Assembly: GCA_903632075.3 (NCBI GenBank)
Contig: CAHIKZ030005495.1
Span: 1,055,001-1,119,000 of the forward strand
Length of the DNA stretch: 64,000 nt
From: Acanthosepion pharaonis
Taxonomy: Eukaryota; Mollusca; Cephalopoda; Sepiida; Sepiidae
Direction: 5' to 3'
The position numbers and the translations under genes are program-made. Shown here piece after piece: positions 9,491 through 21,745 of this stretch (within the stretch, counting starts at the first letter, position 1; each line of letters starts with the position of its first letter). The notes under the pieces are model-generated. The model had not been told where the DNA came from and ran no database searches. It saw only the letters and a program-made list of their open reading frames with translations.

Positions 9491-9494
<4 letters not shown>

Positions 9495-9543
<49 letters not shown>

Positions 9544-9687
9544 TTTATTTAAAATATGATTCCAAAACGTGACATAAGAAGTCTCACGTTTCAAAACAAG
9601 AGCCAAAAACTTCAATATAATTATTTAAATTAAATTGATTTAAAGTAAGCTCTGTTCCATCTTCAAGCGAATTTTTTTTTTTTAACC

Positions 9688-9738
<51 letters not shown>
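9495..9738. repeat. Family Q repeat between two TA tracts
   Basis: TA tracts at 9495-9539 and 9690-9738 enclose a ~130-bp repeat (9540-9668, minus strand). The same sequence recurs on the plus strand at 12135-12275 and 13655-13785 (GATGGAACAGAGCTTA, TTCGGCTCTTGTTT, CATGAGACCTCTTATGTAG). No coding content. Confidence 0.75.
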
Positions 9739-9739
<1 letters not shown>

Positions 9740-9740
<1 letters not shown>

Positions 9741-10019
9741 TAACTAGACTGTTTTCGAAAAACCCTCGAATTTTTGATTTGCTAATAATCAAATCAATCT
9801 CGAGGTAAAAAAGGTTTTAAAAAAAAGAAAGAGCTGCAAACATGAACTTCTGCCGACAAAAAATCGCACAGATGCAGGTCTGAAGCCCAAAGAAAAAAAC
9901 CTGATACGAGTAAACAACTAACAAAATCGCTCAATACAACCTGTAGAGCAGACCTAGATACACCTAGTGAGCCAGACAAACCTACCTAGGTTTCACCTAA
10001 ACGGATCGTCAGGGGAAAG
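9740..10019 (-). repeat. Family P repeat
   Basis: Homologous to 50187-50412, where most of the unit is inverted. Shared blocks are CCTACCTAGGTTTCA-CTAAACGG, ATCTCGAGG and the (A/T)GGGTTTTTCGAAA motif. The CCTACCTAGG block has the same orientation in both places while the rest is inverted, so one copy was rearranged. Confidence 0.65.

Positions 10020-10084
<65 letters not shown>
10020..10084. repeat. (TA)n microsatellite
   Basis: About 32 TA units, followed by a short (GTAT)n run. Confidence 0.95.
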
Positions 10085-10097
<13 letters not shown>

Positions 10098-10450
10098 GTA
10101 TCTGTGCCACCAATTTCAGCATTGACTCCTTCTCCATCCTTAGTCATGCTTTTTTTTTTTATAACATTTGAAGGCATTGAAAACAATTTATGTCAAGTCC
10201 AGGCAGCCTTCCCCTCTGTAAACAGGAATGTCTTTTAGGGCTTGATATTATTTCCATCTGATTGTTATGCCTTTATTTCATTACATGCTTCTTATGTTTT
10301 ATATTTTATATTGTAATATTTAGTCTTCCCTCAATTTTAGCTCCGTTGAGTGAGGACGAAAACGGTCGGCTGGTTAATGTCTTTTTAATCATGAATTTTA
10401 AAACTCGTCTTGCTGTTTTTATTTCCATAATATATATATATATATATATA

Positions 10451-11032
10451 CAGGACGCGATGGGTAAATTGTCGTGATTTTATATGATTTTATGTGATGG
10501 TGACAGTAGGACTTCATTCGTCTTCCCACCGGGCTTCAGAAACAACTCAGAGACCTACATCAAGTACCTTGAGCAGGTAGTGGTGCCCAGGGTCAAAAGG
10601 GTGGCTGCTGGAAGACCCTATGCGACAGGATTCTACACCATGCTACACAAGCAGGAGAACACGGTCATGGCTACCAGACTACATCACGACCACATCACCC
10701 CTTACATTTGGCCACCTAACTCCCCAGATTACACCCTCCCTGATTACGATGTGTGGGGCACAGTTGAGTGATAAACCAACAAAACTCCTTGTAACAGCAA
10801 AGATGAACTGAAGGCAAGGATTATGGCAGCATTCACCAACTTTAAATGCAGTCCAGAAGAGTTGTAAGAGATTCCGAAGTCATCTGGAGGCTGTGGTTGA
10901 AACTAATTGCAATTTTATTGAATAAATCTGCTCTTTTTTTTATAATTTTGGTATATATATCTGTTAAAATGAGATGTTAGTGTTATTTTCATTTTTGCGC
11001 AATTTAGACGACAATTTATAAATCGCACCCTG
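10451..11032 (+). mobile_element. Internally deleted Tc1/mariner-type transposon
   Basis: The left end CAGGACGCGAT-GGTAAATTGTCGT and the inverted right end CAGGGTGCGAT-TATAAATTGTCGT (read from 11032 inward) form terminal inverted repeats, each next to TA, the target duplicated by this superfamily. The interior keeps the C-terminal part of the transposase (10484-10771): NSETYIKYLEQVVVPRVKRV, then AAGRPYATGF and YIWPPNSPDYTLPDYDVWG, which corresponds to the WPPNSPDLNPLDYYVWG block. The N-terminal half is gone. The HKQENT segment replaces the usual QQDSAPSH block, so the second catalytic Asp is lost. Confidence 0.8.
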
Positions 11033-11412
11033 TAAGTAGATACACCGGTTGATAAACTAAAAGATACGCTAGTGTTGCAGCATACAAGAGATAGCCGACC
11101 ATCTGTTGTATTTTGTTACACATGCATATCTTTCAGCCTACCAACTACTGTGTTTACTTACATTTATATCTTAGTCAGCTTGAGAACTTTCCAGCCGACA
11201 GATGTATAAAGAACAGTCGACCCACGGATAAGGAATAAATACGAAACGTTTATAAATTTACCATTTTTCTCCCGTATTTAAACCACATCAGAAAATAAGA
11301 TACGGAAAAATACAATATCTATATCTGATTCTCTTATTAATCTTTAATAAAAGAAAAACGTTTGATTTACAAAAGTTTCTTATTTCTTCATTATCCTATC
11401 ATTCTGTAGGAT
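11033..11412. other. Stretch without recognised feature
   Basis: Unique-looking AT-rich sequence with no frame longer than background and no recognisable repeat end. Confidence 0.4.

Positions 11413-11462
<50 letters not shown>
11413..11462. repeat. (GATA)n microsatellite
   Basis: About 12 GATA units. Confidence 0.95.
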
Positions 11463-11774
11463 TAGTCATCCGCAAACAGATTGTTTTGCTGTATAATACC
11501 TCTTTAATGTGGCCAGACGTCCGACTGCTTCAAGCTGTAATCGAAACATGTCGTTGCACAGCAGAGAGAAATGGAATATTTTAACGTTTTTTTCTATACG
11601 GAGAGCCCAATTCAGTTGAAGAGCGATTCGTTAATAGCAGTAGAAACCGCTATTTTTAGAGTCACACTTTTCTCATATATATATATATATATATATGAAG
11701 AAATATAGTCTTAAGATGTGCTATATTTATGGGATAAAGTGCTCAATATCAGAGACAGAGCGTGTGTAAATATA

Positions 11775-11964
11775 AAAGTGAACATAGAAGTCAGCACTTA
11801 GAGGCGACAGGCTGTTTCATGCTAGATGAAATCGTCAGTCAACCTGTTGAGGGCGGAACCGGTCGGCTGGTTGATGCCTTTTTAAAAGTGAACCACCTGG
11901 TGACCTGAAGATTGCATCTCGCATGAAACAGACTGTCACCTCTAAGTGTTGATTTCTATGTTCA

Positions 11965-11971
<7 letters not shown>
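11775..11971. mobile_element. Fold-back element, family N, with hammerhead-like centre
   Basis: Inverted arms of ~55 bp begin AAAGTGAACATAGAAGTCA and end with its reverse complement. Both contain CACTTAGAGG-GACAG-CTGTTTCATGC or its inverse. A related interior piece (GGTCGGCTGGTTAATG) occurs at 10360-10385. On the plus strand GGTGAC (11899-11904), CTGAAGA, a short stem, GAAA (11925-11928) and GTCACC (11935-11940) give a hammerhead-like arrangement in which the outer strands pair over 6 bp, but the cleavage-site U is replaced by C. Confidence 0.6.
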
Positions 11972-12003
<32 letters not shown>

Positions 12004-12134
12004 TTAAGACGTTATATACGTTATATAAGCATTATCATCAGTTGCCAGAGTGTTCTATTCATACCGATGATGGGTCAATGAGTTTAAACCCCGCTGGTAC
12101 CCCATACATTTGACCTTGTGATACATCTATGCTA

Positions 12135-12290
12135 CACTTTTGGCTTGAAGATGGAACAGAGCTTGGTACTTTAATTCAATTTAATTCAAATATTTATATT
12201 GAAGTTTTCGGCTCTTGTTTTGAAACATGAGACCTCTTATGTAGCGTTGGAATCATATTTTTGAATAAATAATTATATATATATATATGT
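12135..12290 (+). repeat. Family Q repeat, copy 2, plus TA tract
   Basis: Plus-strand copy of the unit at 9540-9668, ending in TAAATAAATAATTATA and a short TA tract as copy 3 does. Confidence 0.75.
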
Positions 12291-12775
12291 GTGTGTGTGT
12301 AATCAGAAGCTTACAAACAACACTAAGCCTGCTAGCGAAGCGTCAAAACCTGAATGGCGAAACGAAACGACAAAAACAAATCAAAGTAAAGCCATGGCAA
12401 AATAAGAGAAAAGAAGCCTGAAAAGACAATAGAAAAAGCCAGAATAATAATTGGCGATAACAGTTTCAAATTCGGGTCTAGTCTGTAGTATTTACTGTCT
12501 CACAAATGCGATTGGGAACAGTATGTCACTATCAAATGTCCTCTCCAAGCTATGGATTACATAGTAGAGTAGACAGAAGACTGTGTAGACTTAGGTGGTA
12601 GCCAATCTAAATGAAAGACAACTCCAAATTCGAATTGCCTGGTGGAGAAAACGGGGCTACCTTTCCCAAGAAGTCATTTCGGTTTCGACCTATGAGGAGC
12701 TAACAGCTTAACTGATTCAGTTATGAAATTTTGTGCGATAATCGTAAGTGGTATTTACGTCCTGCCAGTGATTTA

Positions 12776-13654
<879 letters not shown>

Positions 13655-13779
13655 CTTGAAGATGGAACAGAGCTTACTTTAATTCAATTTAATTCAAATA
13701 ATTATATTGAAGTTTTCGGCTCTTGTTTCGAAACATGAGACCTCTTATGTAGCGTGTTGAATCATATCTTTTAAATAAA

Positions 13780-13846
<67 letters not shown>
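13655..13846 (+). repeat. Family Q repeat copy 3 with (TA)n(GA)n tail
   Basis: Same unit as 12135-12275, followed by TA (13784-13827) and GA (13828-13846) runs. Confidence 0.75.
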
Positions 13847-13847
<1 letters not shown>

Positions 13848-14224
13848 TGTGTGTCTGTGTACTATTTGTTCATTTTTAACTTTCTTTTGCATAACTTTTC
13901 GGATATTAGATGTTCAAATGCCTCTAAACACCCTTGTGTGTAATGAATTATTTTCCAACCCATTTTCCATAGACGAAACATTTCAACTCTTTCGCTACTC
14001 TATTGCTATTTCTGACCTTTGCAGCTGGAATCCGCCATGCCACATACAAAATGATGAATCATCCGCATACCCTTTGCATTCCATAGTAAGGAGTCAGTTC
14101 CACACAGACTGCTTCTTTCCATGACCTGCTGCTTTGTGGAACAGACTCCCGGATGATGTTTTGCCAATCATTACAAATCTTGACCTCTAGGCTTAACCGT
14201 TATCATTTTATTTGAATAATTTCG

Positions 14225-14690
14225 CCACGAGCAAGGCAATAAAGCCTCTAACACGCAAGAGGTTATTGAGTGTTTACAAAATATGAGAAAAAATAATATT
14301 AAGGAGAAAGGTCAATAAAAGAAGACGAATTTAAAAGATAGAATTTAAAAGATAAAAGATAACGAATGTCATTGCATTTAAATTTTTGAAGATCAAACTT
14401 GTCTGGAAAGCAAGAAGCCGGAAGAGAGTTCCATAAGCGTGACGTGCGAGAGAAGAAACTGTTAGCATAGAACTTACGGTTACCACTATCTATATCAAAT
14501 GTAAATTGATGAAACCTCTAAATTCATAATGTCTAGGTTACCATAGAGGAAAGTTCATCAGAACAATTACCATGAAAGTATTTATAGAAAAGGCAGGGGG
14601 AAGCTATGTTAGGGTGGTGGGGAAATGACTGAAGCCGAGATGCCAGGTCAGGATCAACAACTAATGACATTCCTAGATAACCTCATGAAC
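14225..14690 (-). pseudogene. LINE 3' end, copy K3
   Basis: Minus-strand copy of the main LINE C terminus and 3' UTR. The plus strand shows the family's diagnostic inverse blocks: GCAAGGCAATAAAGCCTCTA (UTR end), GAAGAGAGTTCCATAAGCGT, GAGAGAAGAAACTGTTAGCA and ATGAAAGTATTTATAGAAAA. Frameshifts and a short deletion break the frame. Confidence 0.75.
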
Positions 14691-15297
14691 TGAATTTCTT
14701 GTCGTAACGCTCATACAACACCATACAGTAACCCTCTACCTTGAATGGCTCTTGGGCCTTGTATTGAGTGAACATTAATAAAAATACAAGGGTGCCACCT
14801 TTTTTTAAAGTGACCAAGGGAACAACAGAAGGGCAGATTGTTCTGTATAGGTCCCACAGTGGTACCCACCATGATACACAGCAAATTCACATTATCTGTG
14901 GCGGTTCTAAGGTTAATGAGCAAAGAGAGCTCCATCCTACCACCCGACTACTATTTGCAGAACTTCATTGATAACGATACCGTTTACATATCTTGAATTA
15001 GAAGGTTGCCTAGAGCAGGCTGTACACGTTTCATAAGGGCCCAGACACGCATGCTCATCGTTCCCGACCTGCTCCTTCTCTTAGTTGGAATTCCCTAGAC
15101 ATCTGTATCATCATCGAAGATATAGACCAACGATCCGTCTCATTATACCAGTGTGAACATGATGGCCAGTATCAACGAGAATATCGGAGAATGCAGTCGC
15201 TTCCGACCCGCATCGAGGTCGTCCTCTAACTAAAAGGTTGCATCATCAGAATGTAATTGATTTTTTTTCTATTTGTACATTTACTTTTAGATATATA
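14691..15297. other. Stretch without recognised feature
   Basis: A less AT-rich stretch. The opposing frames at 14711-14935 and 14768-14971 are not recognisable. Possibly old transposon DNA, but I cannot assign it. Confidence 0.35.
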
Positions 15298-15972
15298 CTT
15301 GCAGTAGAGCCCAGCGTTGCCCGGAGATGTAACAGTAAGAGATAGATCAAGTATGGACCATCATAAAGACTGAAAAAAATTGACAAAGATTATTGTTTAA
15401 GGTTGACGGACACGCATGTCTTAATTAGTTTTTTGTTTTTTTTACGAATTGGTCAAACCCAAACTCAAACAAAATCATTGTTTTTAATCGTTATGAGTCT
15501 ACCGATTGAATAGAATTTTATTATAAACAATTGTCTTGTAAATGGAATTTTTAGAGCATTCGGAATGTAAAAATAAAGAAAAAAAGGGTGCAAGACAATA
15601 AGAAACACTACCTGTCAAAAAAAGTGAAGTTTTGTTGAAATCGGTTGAAAAATGTAGGAAATCCGATCCCATATATAAACGAACACACACACACACACAA
15701 CACACAGAAACAACCAACCTGGGTTTTATAATAAGTATAACTCGATATGAGTTGTCCCCCTTCCATTAATGCCTCTTAATCGTGTTTTCAAATTGATTCC
15801 GTGCAAAAACAATTGTGTTTTGCAATTTTTTGGCGCTGTCAGAACCACCGCAAGGTAATTTTGCGTATTCCTGTGAAGTTTTGTTGAAATCGGTTGAAAA
15901 ATGTAGGAAATCCGATCCAATATATAAACGTACAGACACACACACACAATCTGCGTTTTATAATAAGTAAGA
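15298..15972 (-). mobile_element. Non-autonomous Helitron, family B copy 2
   Basis: Inverse of the copy at 48-776. The 5' end TCTTACTTATTATAAAACGC starts at 15972 after an A. The 3' hairpin CCGGGCAACGCTGGG lies near 15310-15330, and the terminal CTAG has decayed to CAAG at 15298. The duplicated 5' unit (TTATAATAAGTA at 15727 and 15958 on the plus strand) is shared with copy 1. Confidence 0.8.
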
Positions 15973-16084
15973 TTATAGTTTTCCAAGCGCAAATTGTCAG
16001 TTCTCATCATTTTTACAGTTGACATGATTAGATGTAGCCGTAAGTTCTATGATAACAATTATTTTATTTACATTGATCAAACTG

Positions 16085-16460
16085 TTGTCATCATCTTTAT
16101 TGTCATATTCACGACGTTTCGGACTTCTTCAGCTGATTGGAATTTCGAACTGAACCATTTAAGGGGTAGATTGTTCTAGTTCCACGTGACATACCCCCTC
16201 CGGATGTCTCAGTTGTCTCCTTTTAACTCAACGCTCTAAGTTTTATGATCACCACTGCAGTAGCCTGGTATTAAACTCTTTGGGTCAAGAGTTCAATAAA
16301 CATATTGTGAGTTTAATACCTGGCTACTGGATCCAACCAACGCTTTTATCCACCGGGCCATGTGTCCTTGAGAGCATCAGTATATGATGATTTTTTTTAA
16401 TGTCTCAGTAAGCATTTTTTTTTTTTTTTACTAGAGCTCATATTGCAATTTTTGTTATTA
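16085..16460 (-). repeat. SINE type F fragments
   Basis: The minus strand has CAATCAGCTGAAGAAGTCCG then AAACGTCGTGAATA (inverse of 16100-16140), matching the tail of type F copies at 28.2, 35.9 and 61.8 kb. Also present is a tRNA-like head inverse (GGATCCAACCAACGCTTTTA, then TCCACCGGGCCATGTGTCC, 16329-16370). The order is rearranged, so this is a composite of at least two pieces. Confidence 0.6.
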
Positions 16461-16555
16461 TTATTATTGCTTTTCTCTTGCACTCCTAATTACTGGTTCC
16501 TATATTGCATTCATTTCTATGCTTGGCCGGCTTAGAAGATTTTTGTGGCCTAGTA

Positions 16556-16765
16556 TATGAGGACAACAGTCCGAAAATATAAAAAAAATGCAAATAATTA
16601 CAATACCTTATCTCAGAAATATAGACAGATGACAGTTTCTTCTCTCGCACTTCTCTCTTGTGGAACTCTCGTCCGGCTTGTTTACCAGTCAATTTTGATC
16701 TTCAAAAATTTAAATGTAACATCAATCATTATCTTTTTAATTATATTATTGTTGTCTCTCCTTAA
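16556..16765 (+). pseudogene. SINE F tail joined to LINE C terminus, copy K4
   Basis: 16556-16632 is a SINE F tail ending TCAGAAATATAGACAG. It is followed immediately by the LINE C terminus in frame: SFFSRTSLLWNSRPACLPV, then NFDLQKFKCNINHYLF (about 16636-16740). A T-rich 3' region follows. It is the same neighbour pair as at 61.5-62.1 kb. Confidence 0.7.
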
Positions 16766-16869
16766 TGTTTTTTTTCTTTTTCTCTTATTCTTTTTCACTC
16801 AGTAAACCCCCCGACCCACACCCTGCCCCTTAATGTCTAGTAGAATAAGTAGTTAAGCCATTCACCGCT

Positions 16870-18155
16870 GTGAATTATGAGTTAATAAAGCAAAGCAAAA
16901 TCAAGATTGAATGGTAATAATGGCAGAAATCAATGTCCTTTTTAAAATCTTTTCTAGTGTCTAAAGTTAGTTTATCTGATTTATCTTCCAGCTGACAGTG
17001 TTTTGTTTAATTGGAAAAACTTACAAAGAGTGAATTCGGTGTTTCTTTTTAGATCCAAGTCCCAACATCTACAAAAGTTTTTAATTTAAGGAATACAAAC
17101 CTTTTCATTTTTTTGTAACACATTGTTACAGGTGGTGAAAAATGGGTTTTGCATAACATCATAATATAAAAAAACGATAGCTGTCACAAAATGAGAAACC
17201 ATTGCCAACACCAAACCCATCACTCCATCCACGGAAGTCTTTGCTTTGTGACTGGTCAAATATAAAAATTGTCATCTATTGCGAGCTAATAGACCATGGA
17301 AGCACCATTACAACAGGTGTTTATTGCCAGTTACGTACAATTGTCTCGGAAAAAAAGATACTTTTTTTTTCTAAAGTCTGTGAGAAATGCATACGATAAT
17401 AATTTGAGAGACGAAACAATTTTCCCCATGAAATTCTCTCCCTTCACCTTTAAATCAGCAATGCTGACCTTTCATTTTTGCATCACATTGTCACATCTGA
17501 TGAAAAATGAGTTTGGCAACTTTAAAAGAAAATAATAATTTAATAAAGTAAATTTAAAAAAAAATCTTTTACCTAAAACCTGTTAGGAACATATAACATT
17601 TTTTTTTAATCTCCAGGAAATGTCGTCATCTTTCAACTGAAAATATGACTTACTGAAAACAGAATAAAATGTAAAAAAGTATTGGCCAATTTGGGGGCAG
17701 AAATTGTAACCTTCAACTTATATGCTGGTGGTTTGATATGGTTATTTTTCCTCCGTCGCCACTCCACAAGAAATCCTGACTTTTCGCGTTCAAGAAAGTA
17801 GCTTTGAAAGATGATATGTGTGTGCATGTTCATGTGATTATGTTTAAACTATCTCAAATATTTCCTTGTAGGATTGCTGCCATTAGATTTCTATCTTATG
17901 AAAGCAATAGAAAATGATGCGCAGTTTGCAAGATTTAACTGCATTTCCCCATGCAAAGTCAGCAGCATGGCTCTGCCAAAAATGGTTTGCATACCATCAG
18001 CACCAAAGCTGTCTCCTCTCCTGCCACTTACTCGTCGACTACAAACCACACCCACTCTTTTCCAAGCTTTATCATCCAACGTGCTTCTAAACTTAAACAT
18101 TTTTTTCAAAACAACTTTAAAATTCAAAGTTAATTCTTAATATATTTTTCTCTTT
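16870..18155. other. Stretch with a local 75-bp duplication, otherwise unassigned
   Basis: TTTCATTTTT-GCA/ACACATTGT-ACA and GATGAAAAATG blocks occur twice, at about 17100-17160 and 17475-17525, so a ~360-bp spaced direct duplication exists. The opposing frames at 17874-18140 are unrecognised. No gene is supported. Confidence 0.35.
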
Positions 18156-18239
18156 TTGTTGTATTTATTTAACTGGTTTCACATAAATTTTTTTTCTCTG
18201 TTTACATTTTTCATTCAAGTTTATTTATTTGGTTGTAAA

Positions 18240-19680
18240 ATGTTCACGTTTTATTGCCATTCAATCTTTCTTTTTTCCTTCATTCTTTCTTCTTCCTTCT
18301 TCTTCATTTTCTTCATTCTTTCTTCTTTCCTTCATTCTTTCTTTTTACCTTCAATCATTCTCTTTTCCTTCATTCTTTATTCTTTTTTCTTTCATTCTTT
18401 CTTTTTCTTCATTCTTCTTTCCTTCGTTCTTTCTTTTTTCTTCATTCTATCTTTTTCTTCATTTTTCTTTTGTTCCTTCAGTTTTTCTTCTTTCCTTCAT
18501 TCTTTCTTTTTACCTTCTTTCTTTTTTTCCTTCATTCTTTCTTCTTTCCTTCATTCTTTCTTTTTCTTCATTCTTTCTATTTTCTTTCATTCTTTCTTTT
18601 TTCCTTCAATTTTTCATTTTACCTTCAATCATTCTCTTTTCCTTCATTCTTTCTTTTTTCTTCATTTTTCTTTTGTTCCTTCAGTTTTTCTTCTTTCCTT
18701 CATTCTTTCTTTTACTTCATTCTTTCTTTTTACCTTCATTCTTTCTTCTTCCTTCTTTCTTTTTTCTTCATTCTTTTTTCCTTCATTCTTTCTTTTTCTT
18801 CATTCTTTCTTCTTTCCTTATTTTTACCTTCATTCTTTCTTTTTCTTCATTCTTTCTTCTTACCTTCAATCTTTCTCTTTTCCTTCATTCTTTCTTTTTC
18901 TTCATTCTTTCTTCTTTCCTTCATTTTTTTCTTTTTACCTTCAATCATTCTCTTTTCCTTCATTTTTTTTTCTTTTTTCCTTCATTCTTTCTTTTTCTTC
19001 ATTCTTTCTCTTTTTCTTCATTCTTTTCTTTTCTTCATTTTTTCTTTTTCTTCATTCTTTCTTTTTTCTTCATTCTATCTTTTTCTTCATTTTTCTTTTG
19101 TTCCTTCAGTTTTTCTTCTTTCCTTCATTCTTTCTTTTTCTTCAATCTTTCTTTTTATCTTCATTCTTTCTTCTTTCCTTCATTCATTCTTTTTTCTTCA
19201 TGCTTTCTTTTTTACTCCATTCTTTCTTTTTTTTGTCTTGATTTTTCTTTTATTCCTTCAGTTTTTGTTTTTTCTTTCATTCTTTCTTTTCACCTTCAAT
19301 ATTTCTCTTTTCCCTCTGTCTTTCTTTTTCCTTTCTTTTTTTATTTTTTATTTTATTTATCACTTATCCTTTCATCTTTTTCCTTTCATTCTTTCTTTTT
19401 TCTTCATTCTTTCTTTTTTCTTTGTTCTTTCTTTTTTCCTTAAGTCTTTCTTTTGTCCTTCATTCTTTCTTTTAACCTTCAAACTTTCTCTTTTCTGTCT
19501 TTCTTTTTCCTTTATTTTTTCTTTTATTTTTTCTGCCCCCCCTTATTCCTTCTTTTTCTTTTTCATTCATTCTTTCTTCTTTCTTTTCTTTCTTTTTTCA
19601 TTCCTTCCTTATTTCTTTTTTATTCATTCTTTCTCATTCATTCTTTCTTTTTAATTAATTTTTTTTTTTTTTTTTTCTTT
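18240..19680. repeat. 1.4-kb polypyrimidine minisatellite
   Basis: Degenerate tandem units of about 18 bp built on CCTTCATTCTTTCTTTTT, almost purely C/T on the plus strand. The three overlapping frames of 361, 404 and 466 codons are Phe/Ser/Leu-rich translations of this repeat and not proteins. Such long homopyrimidine tracts can form triplex (H-DNA) structures. Confidence 0.9.
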
Positions 19681-19954
19681 CGTGCAAAGTCATAAAAAAG
19701 AAAAAAAAAGTGCGCTCTTCAAGTTTCGTTTTTTTTTTTTTTCTCTCGACATCTCTTTTTTCATTATTCACTGATCTGTGGATAAAATTTGAAAAATCTC
19801 TTGCATTCAATCCATGAGCTTACCTTGCCTCTTTCTCTTCCTCTTTCTTTTTTTCTATTTTGATTGTTTCTCTTTCTTCTTTTTTTTCTTTCTCTTTCTC
19901 TTCTTTATGTTCTAATTCTTTCTAATTTTTTCTTTAACTGTGTACAGAGGATGT

Positions 19955-19986
<32 letters not shown>

Positions 19987-20429
19987 ACGAACGAACGAAA
20001 GAAAAGAAAAGAAAAGAAAAGAACGAAAGAGAAGCAAGCAGTGGGCGGTCTTGTTTTTTGTTCACTCGGTCGGCCATATTGACTAAGAAATATTGTGTGT
20101 CGCAAAAGAGTTTTTTTAAATATGACAATCGTTTAGCGGAGCAGTAAGAATGGCAAAAATATGAAACCAATTTATTTAGCTCAGGAAAGAAACAGAATTT
20201 TTCATAAATATAAATAAACATCATCAATAACATTGAGATTATCTGCGACTGTTCGCTATGGAGATGAGATGAATTAAATGTTTTGACTGAATTAATTTGC
20301 TTCATGGATTCATTCGTATTTTACGGTTTATCAACCGTTTGCAGATTATTTAAAGCCAGAAAATATTTTTAGATTCTAAGAATTTTTTTTGAGATAATAA
20401 TTATTTAGGGATAAAAGTTTTACCTAATT
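19681..20429. repeat. T-rich flank and (GAAA)n tract
   Basis: Further T/C-rich sequence to about 19930, then a purine tract of GAAA/GAAC units (19957-20022), the strand-inverse of the preceding composition. The remainder to 20429 is unassigned. Confidence 0.7.
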
Positions 20430-20576
20430 AACCCATAACTGGGACAGAAGAGTTGGATTCATGCCTTTCCCAAAGCTATCTGCTCATAAATGAATATGAT
20501 GAATCCACCTGGAATTTGAACTCGGCATTGCGATTAACAATTCCGAGCCATTATCCATTACTCCACCTGCACATCC
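20430..20576 (-). repeat. tRNA-derived SINE head, type S1 copy 2
   Basis: Minus strand: GTGGAGTAATGGATAATGGC (A-box region) and GAGTTCAAATTCCAGGTGG (B-box region) as in the copies at 4.0 and 35.7 kb. It directly follows the 5S pseudogene in the same orientation. Confidence 0.65.
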
Positions 20577-20684
20577 AAGCTTACAGCCTATGGTATTCCC
20601 AAGCAGTCACCTATCAGACTCGACGTTGCTTAACTTCGGTGATCGTACGGTAATTGGTGTTTCAACGTGATTGGCCATAAGCCT
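20577..20684 (-). pseudogene. 5S ribosomal RNA pseudogene
   Basis: The minus strand matches animal 5S rRNA: GGCCAATCACGTTGAAACACC near the 5' end, GATCACCGAAGTTAAGCAAC in the centre (the A-box/IE part of the internal promoter) and GGTGACTGCTTGGGAATACC toward the 3' end. About 15-20 bases between GTCGAG and AGGTGAC (the GTGGTTAGTACTTGGATGG part) are missing, so it is not a functional 5S gene. It could be a retrocopy or part of a 5S-derived SINE. Confidence 0.85.
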
Positions 20685-20699
20685 CTGAATTAATTTACT

Positions 20700-21589
20700 C
20701 CTCAGCATTATTTTGTAAATCTCTCTGCGCATGCGTATACTCGCCAATGTAGTAAGTACATAAATACATATTAGTAATCAATAAACTTATTTAATTTGGA
20801 CAACTAATATAGTAAAACCTCCAGTTAATGAACTTATCAGAAAGGGAGACTGTGTGCCTTAAATTCGATAAATCCAAAGCAATATGCAAATGATCAACGT
20901 TAAACACAACTGTATAAAATAGAAAAAATTTTTTAAAAAAGCAATCGTACATGTCCTTGCTCAGATTGAAAAGATTCTTAGAAGTTATGCCACAGATGTA
21001 ATCTGAACTGTAATTTACTTTGTAATTATAACCAAGGTTTAGAAAAATTTCTAAAGGATTATACGTAAATGATCCTATCAATTTTGACGGGTACTATTCT
21101 AAGAGGGTTGAGTTTTCGATAACTGCCTAGGATACTGATTTTTCTTTCTTTTAATTAACAAAATTTAATGAAATCGGAGGAGTCACCTAGCATACTTTTT
21201 ACTGAATTTGCAAGTTTCAGCAAACAAGGTTGGCATGTCTCTTGTAACTTAACACGGATTTAGAGAATGATTTCTTCCAGAATTTATCTAACATCGTTCA
21301 GTAAAAACTAAAATGTCCGTTCTTTATGTCCAATGTTATCCACGATGGCTTCTTTAAATCCGGTAATCTACTGCTAGGAAAGTTGTTTCTAGAATCTTAA
21401 AACTTGAAAGGCTACCATTAGGCCATGCAATGAATATTGCTGTCACATCTGGTCTGGTGCTTCTGCTATGCATATAGAAATTTTTAATAAAAAAACATTT
21501 TAAAAAATTCTGTCCTCTAAAAGACTTTCTCTTTTTTATCTTTCGGCTTTACGAATTTAAGCGGACTACTATATTGGCAGTTCGGTCTC
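20700..21589. other. Stretch without recognised feature
   Basis: AT-rich. The minus-strand frame 20791-21081 is not recognised. From about 21395, short LINE-like pieces (CTGTCACATCTGGTC; compare CTGCCACATATGG at 61335) appear, but they are too short to call separately. Confidence 0.35.
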
Positions 21590-21745
21590 ATCATTTTACA
21601 GTTGAAATTGCTAGATGTAATCGCAAGTTCTATGCTAACAGTATCTTCTTTTGTGCATCTCGCTTGTGGATATCTCTTCCGGTCTTGATGAAACCTTGTC
21701 GGCAATCTAGTACTAGAGTTTAGATTCTATAGAGGAAAGTAATAT
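21590..21745. pseudogene. LINE fragments in opposite orientations, copy K5
   Basis: 21590-21690 is plus-strand LINE C terminus (CAAGTTCTATGCTAACAGTA then TCTTCTTTTG, CGCTTGTGGATATCTCTTCC). At about 21691 the sequence switches to the minus-strand version of the same LINE (GAAACCTTGTCGGCAATCTA). The join is an inversion inside the element. Confidence 0.65.

Noticed and set aside
9540..9668. Hammerhead core in family Q (CTTGAAGATGGAAC)
   Set aside because: CTTGAAGA lacks the required order and no flanking stem pairs; judged coincidental.
18156..19695. Overlapping open frames of 361, 404 and 466 codons
   Set aside because: Translations of a T/C-only minisatellite in all three frames; composition Phe/Ser/Leu with no domain.
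20577..20684. Functional 5S rRNA gene
   Set aside because: Internal deletion of ~15-20 nt and substitutions; embedded in SINE sequence.
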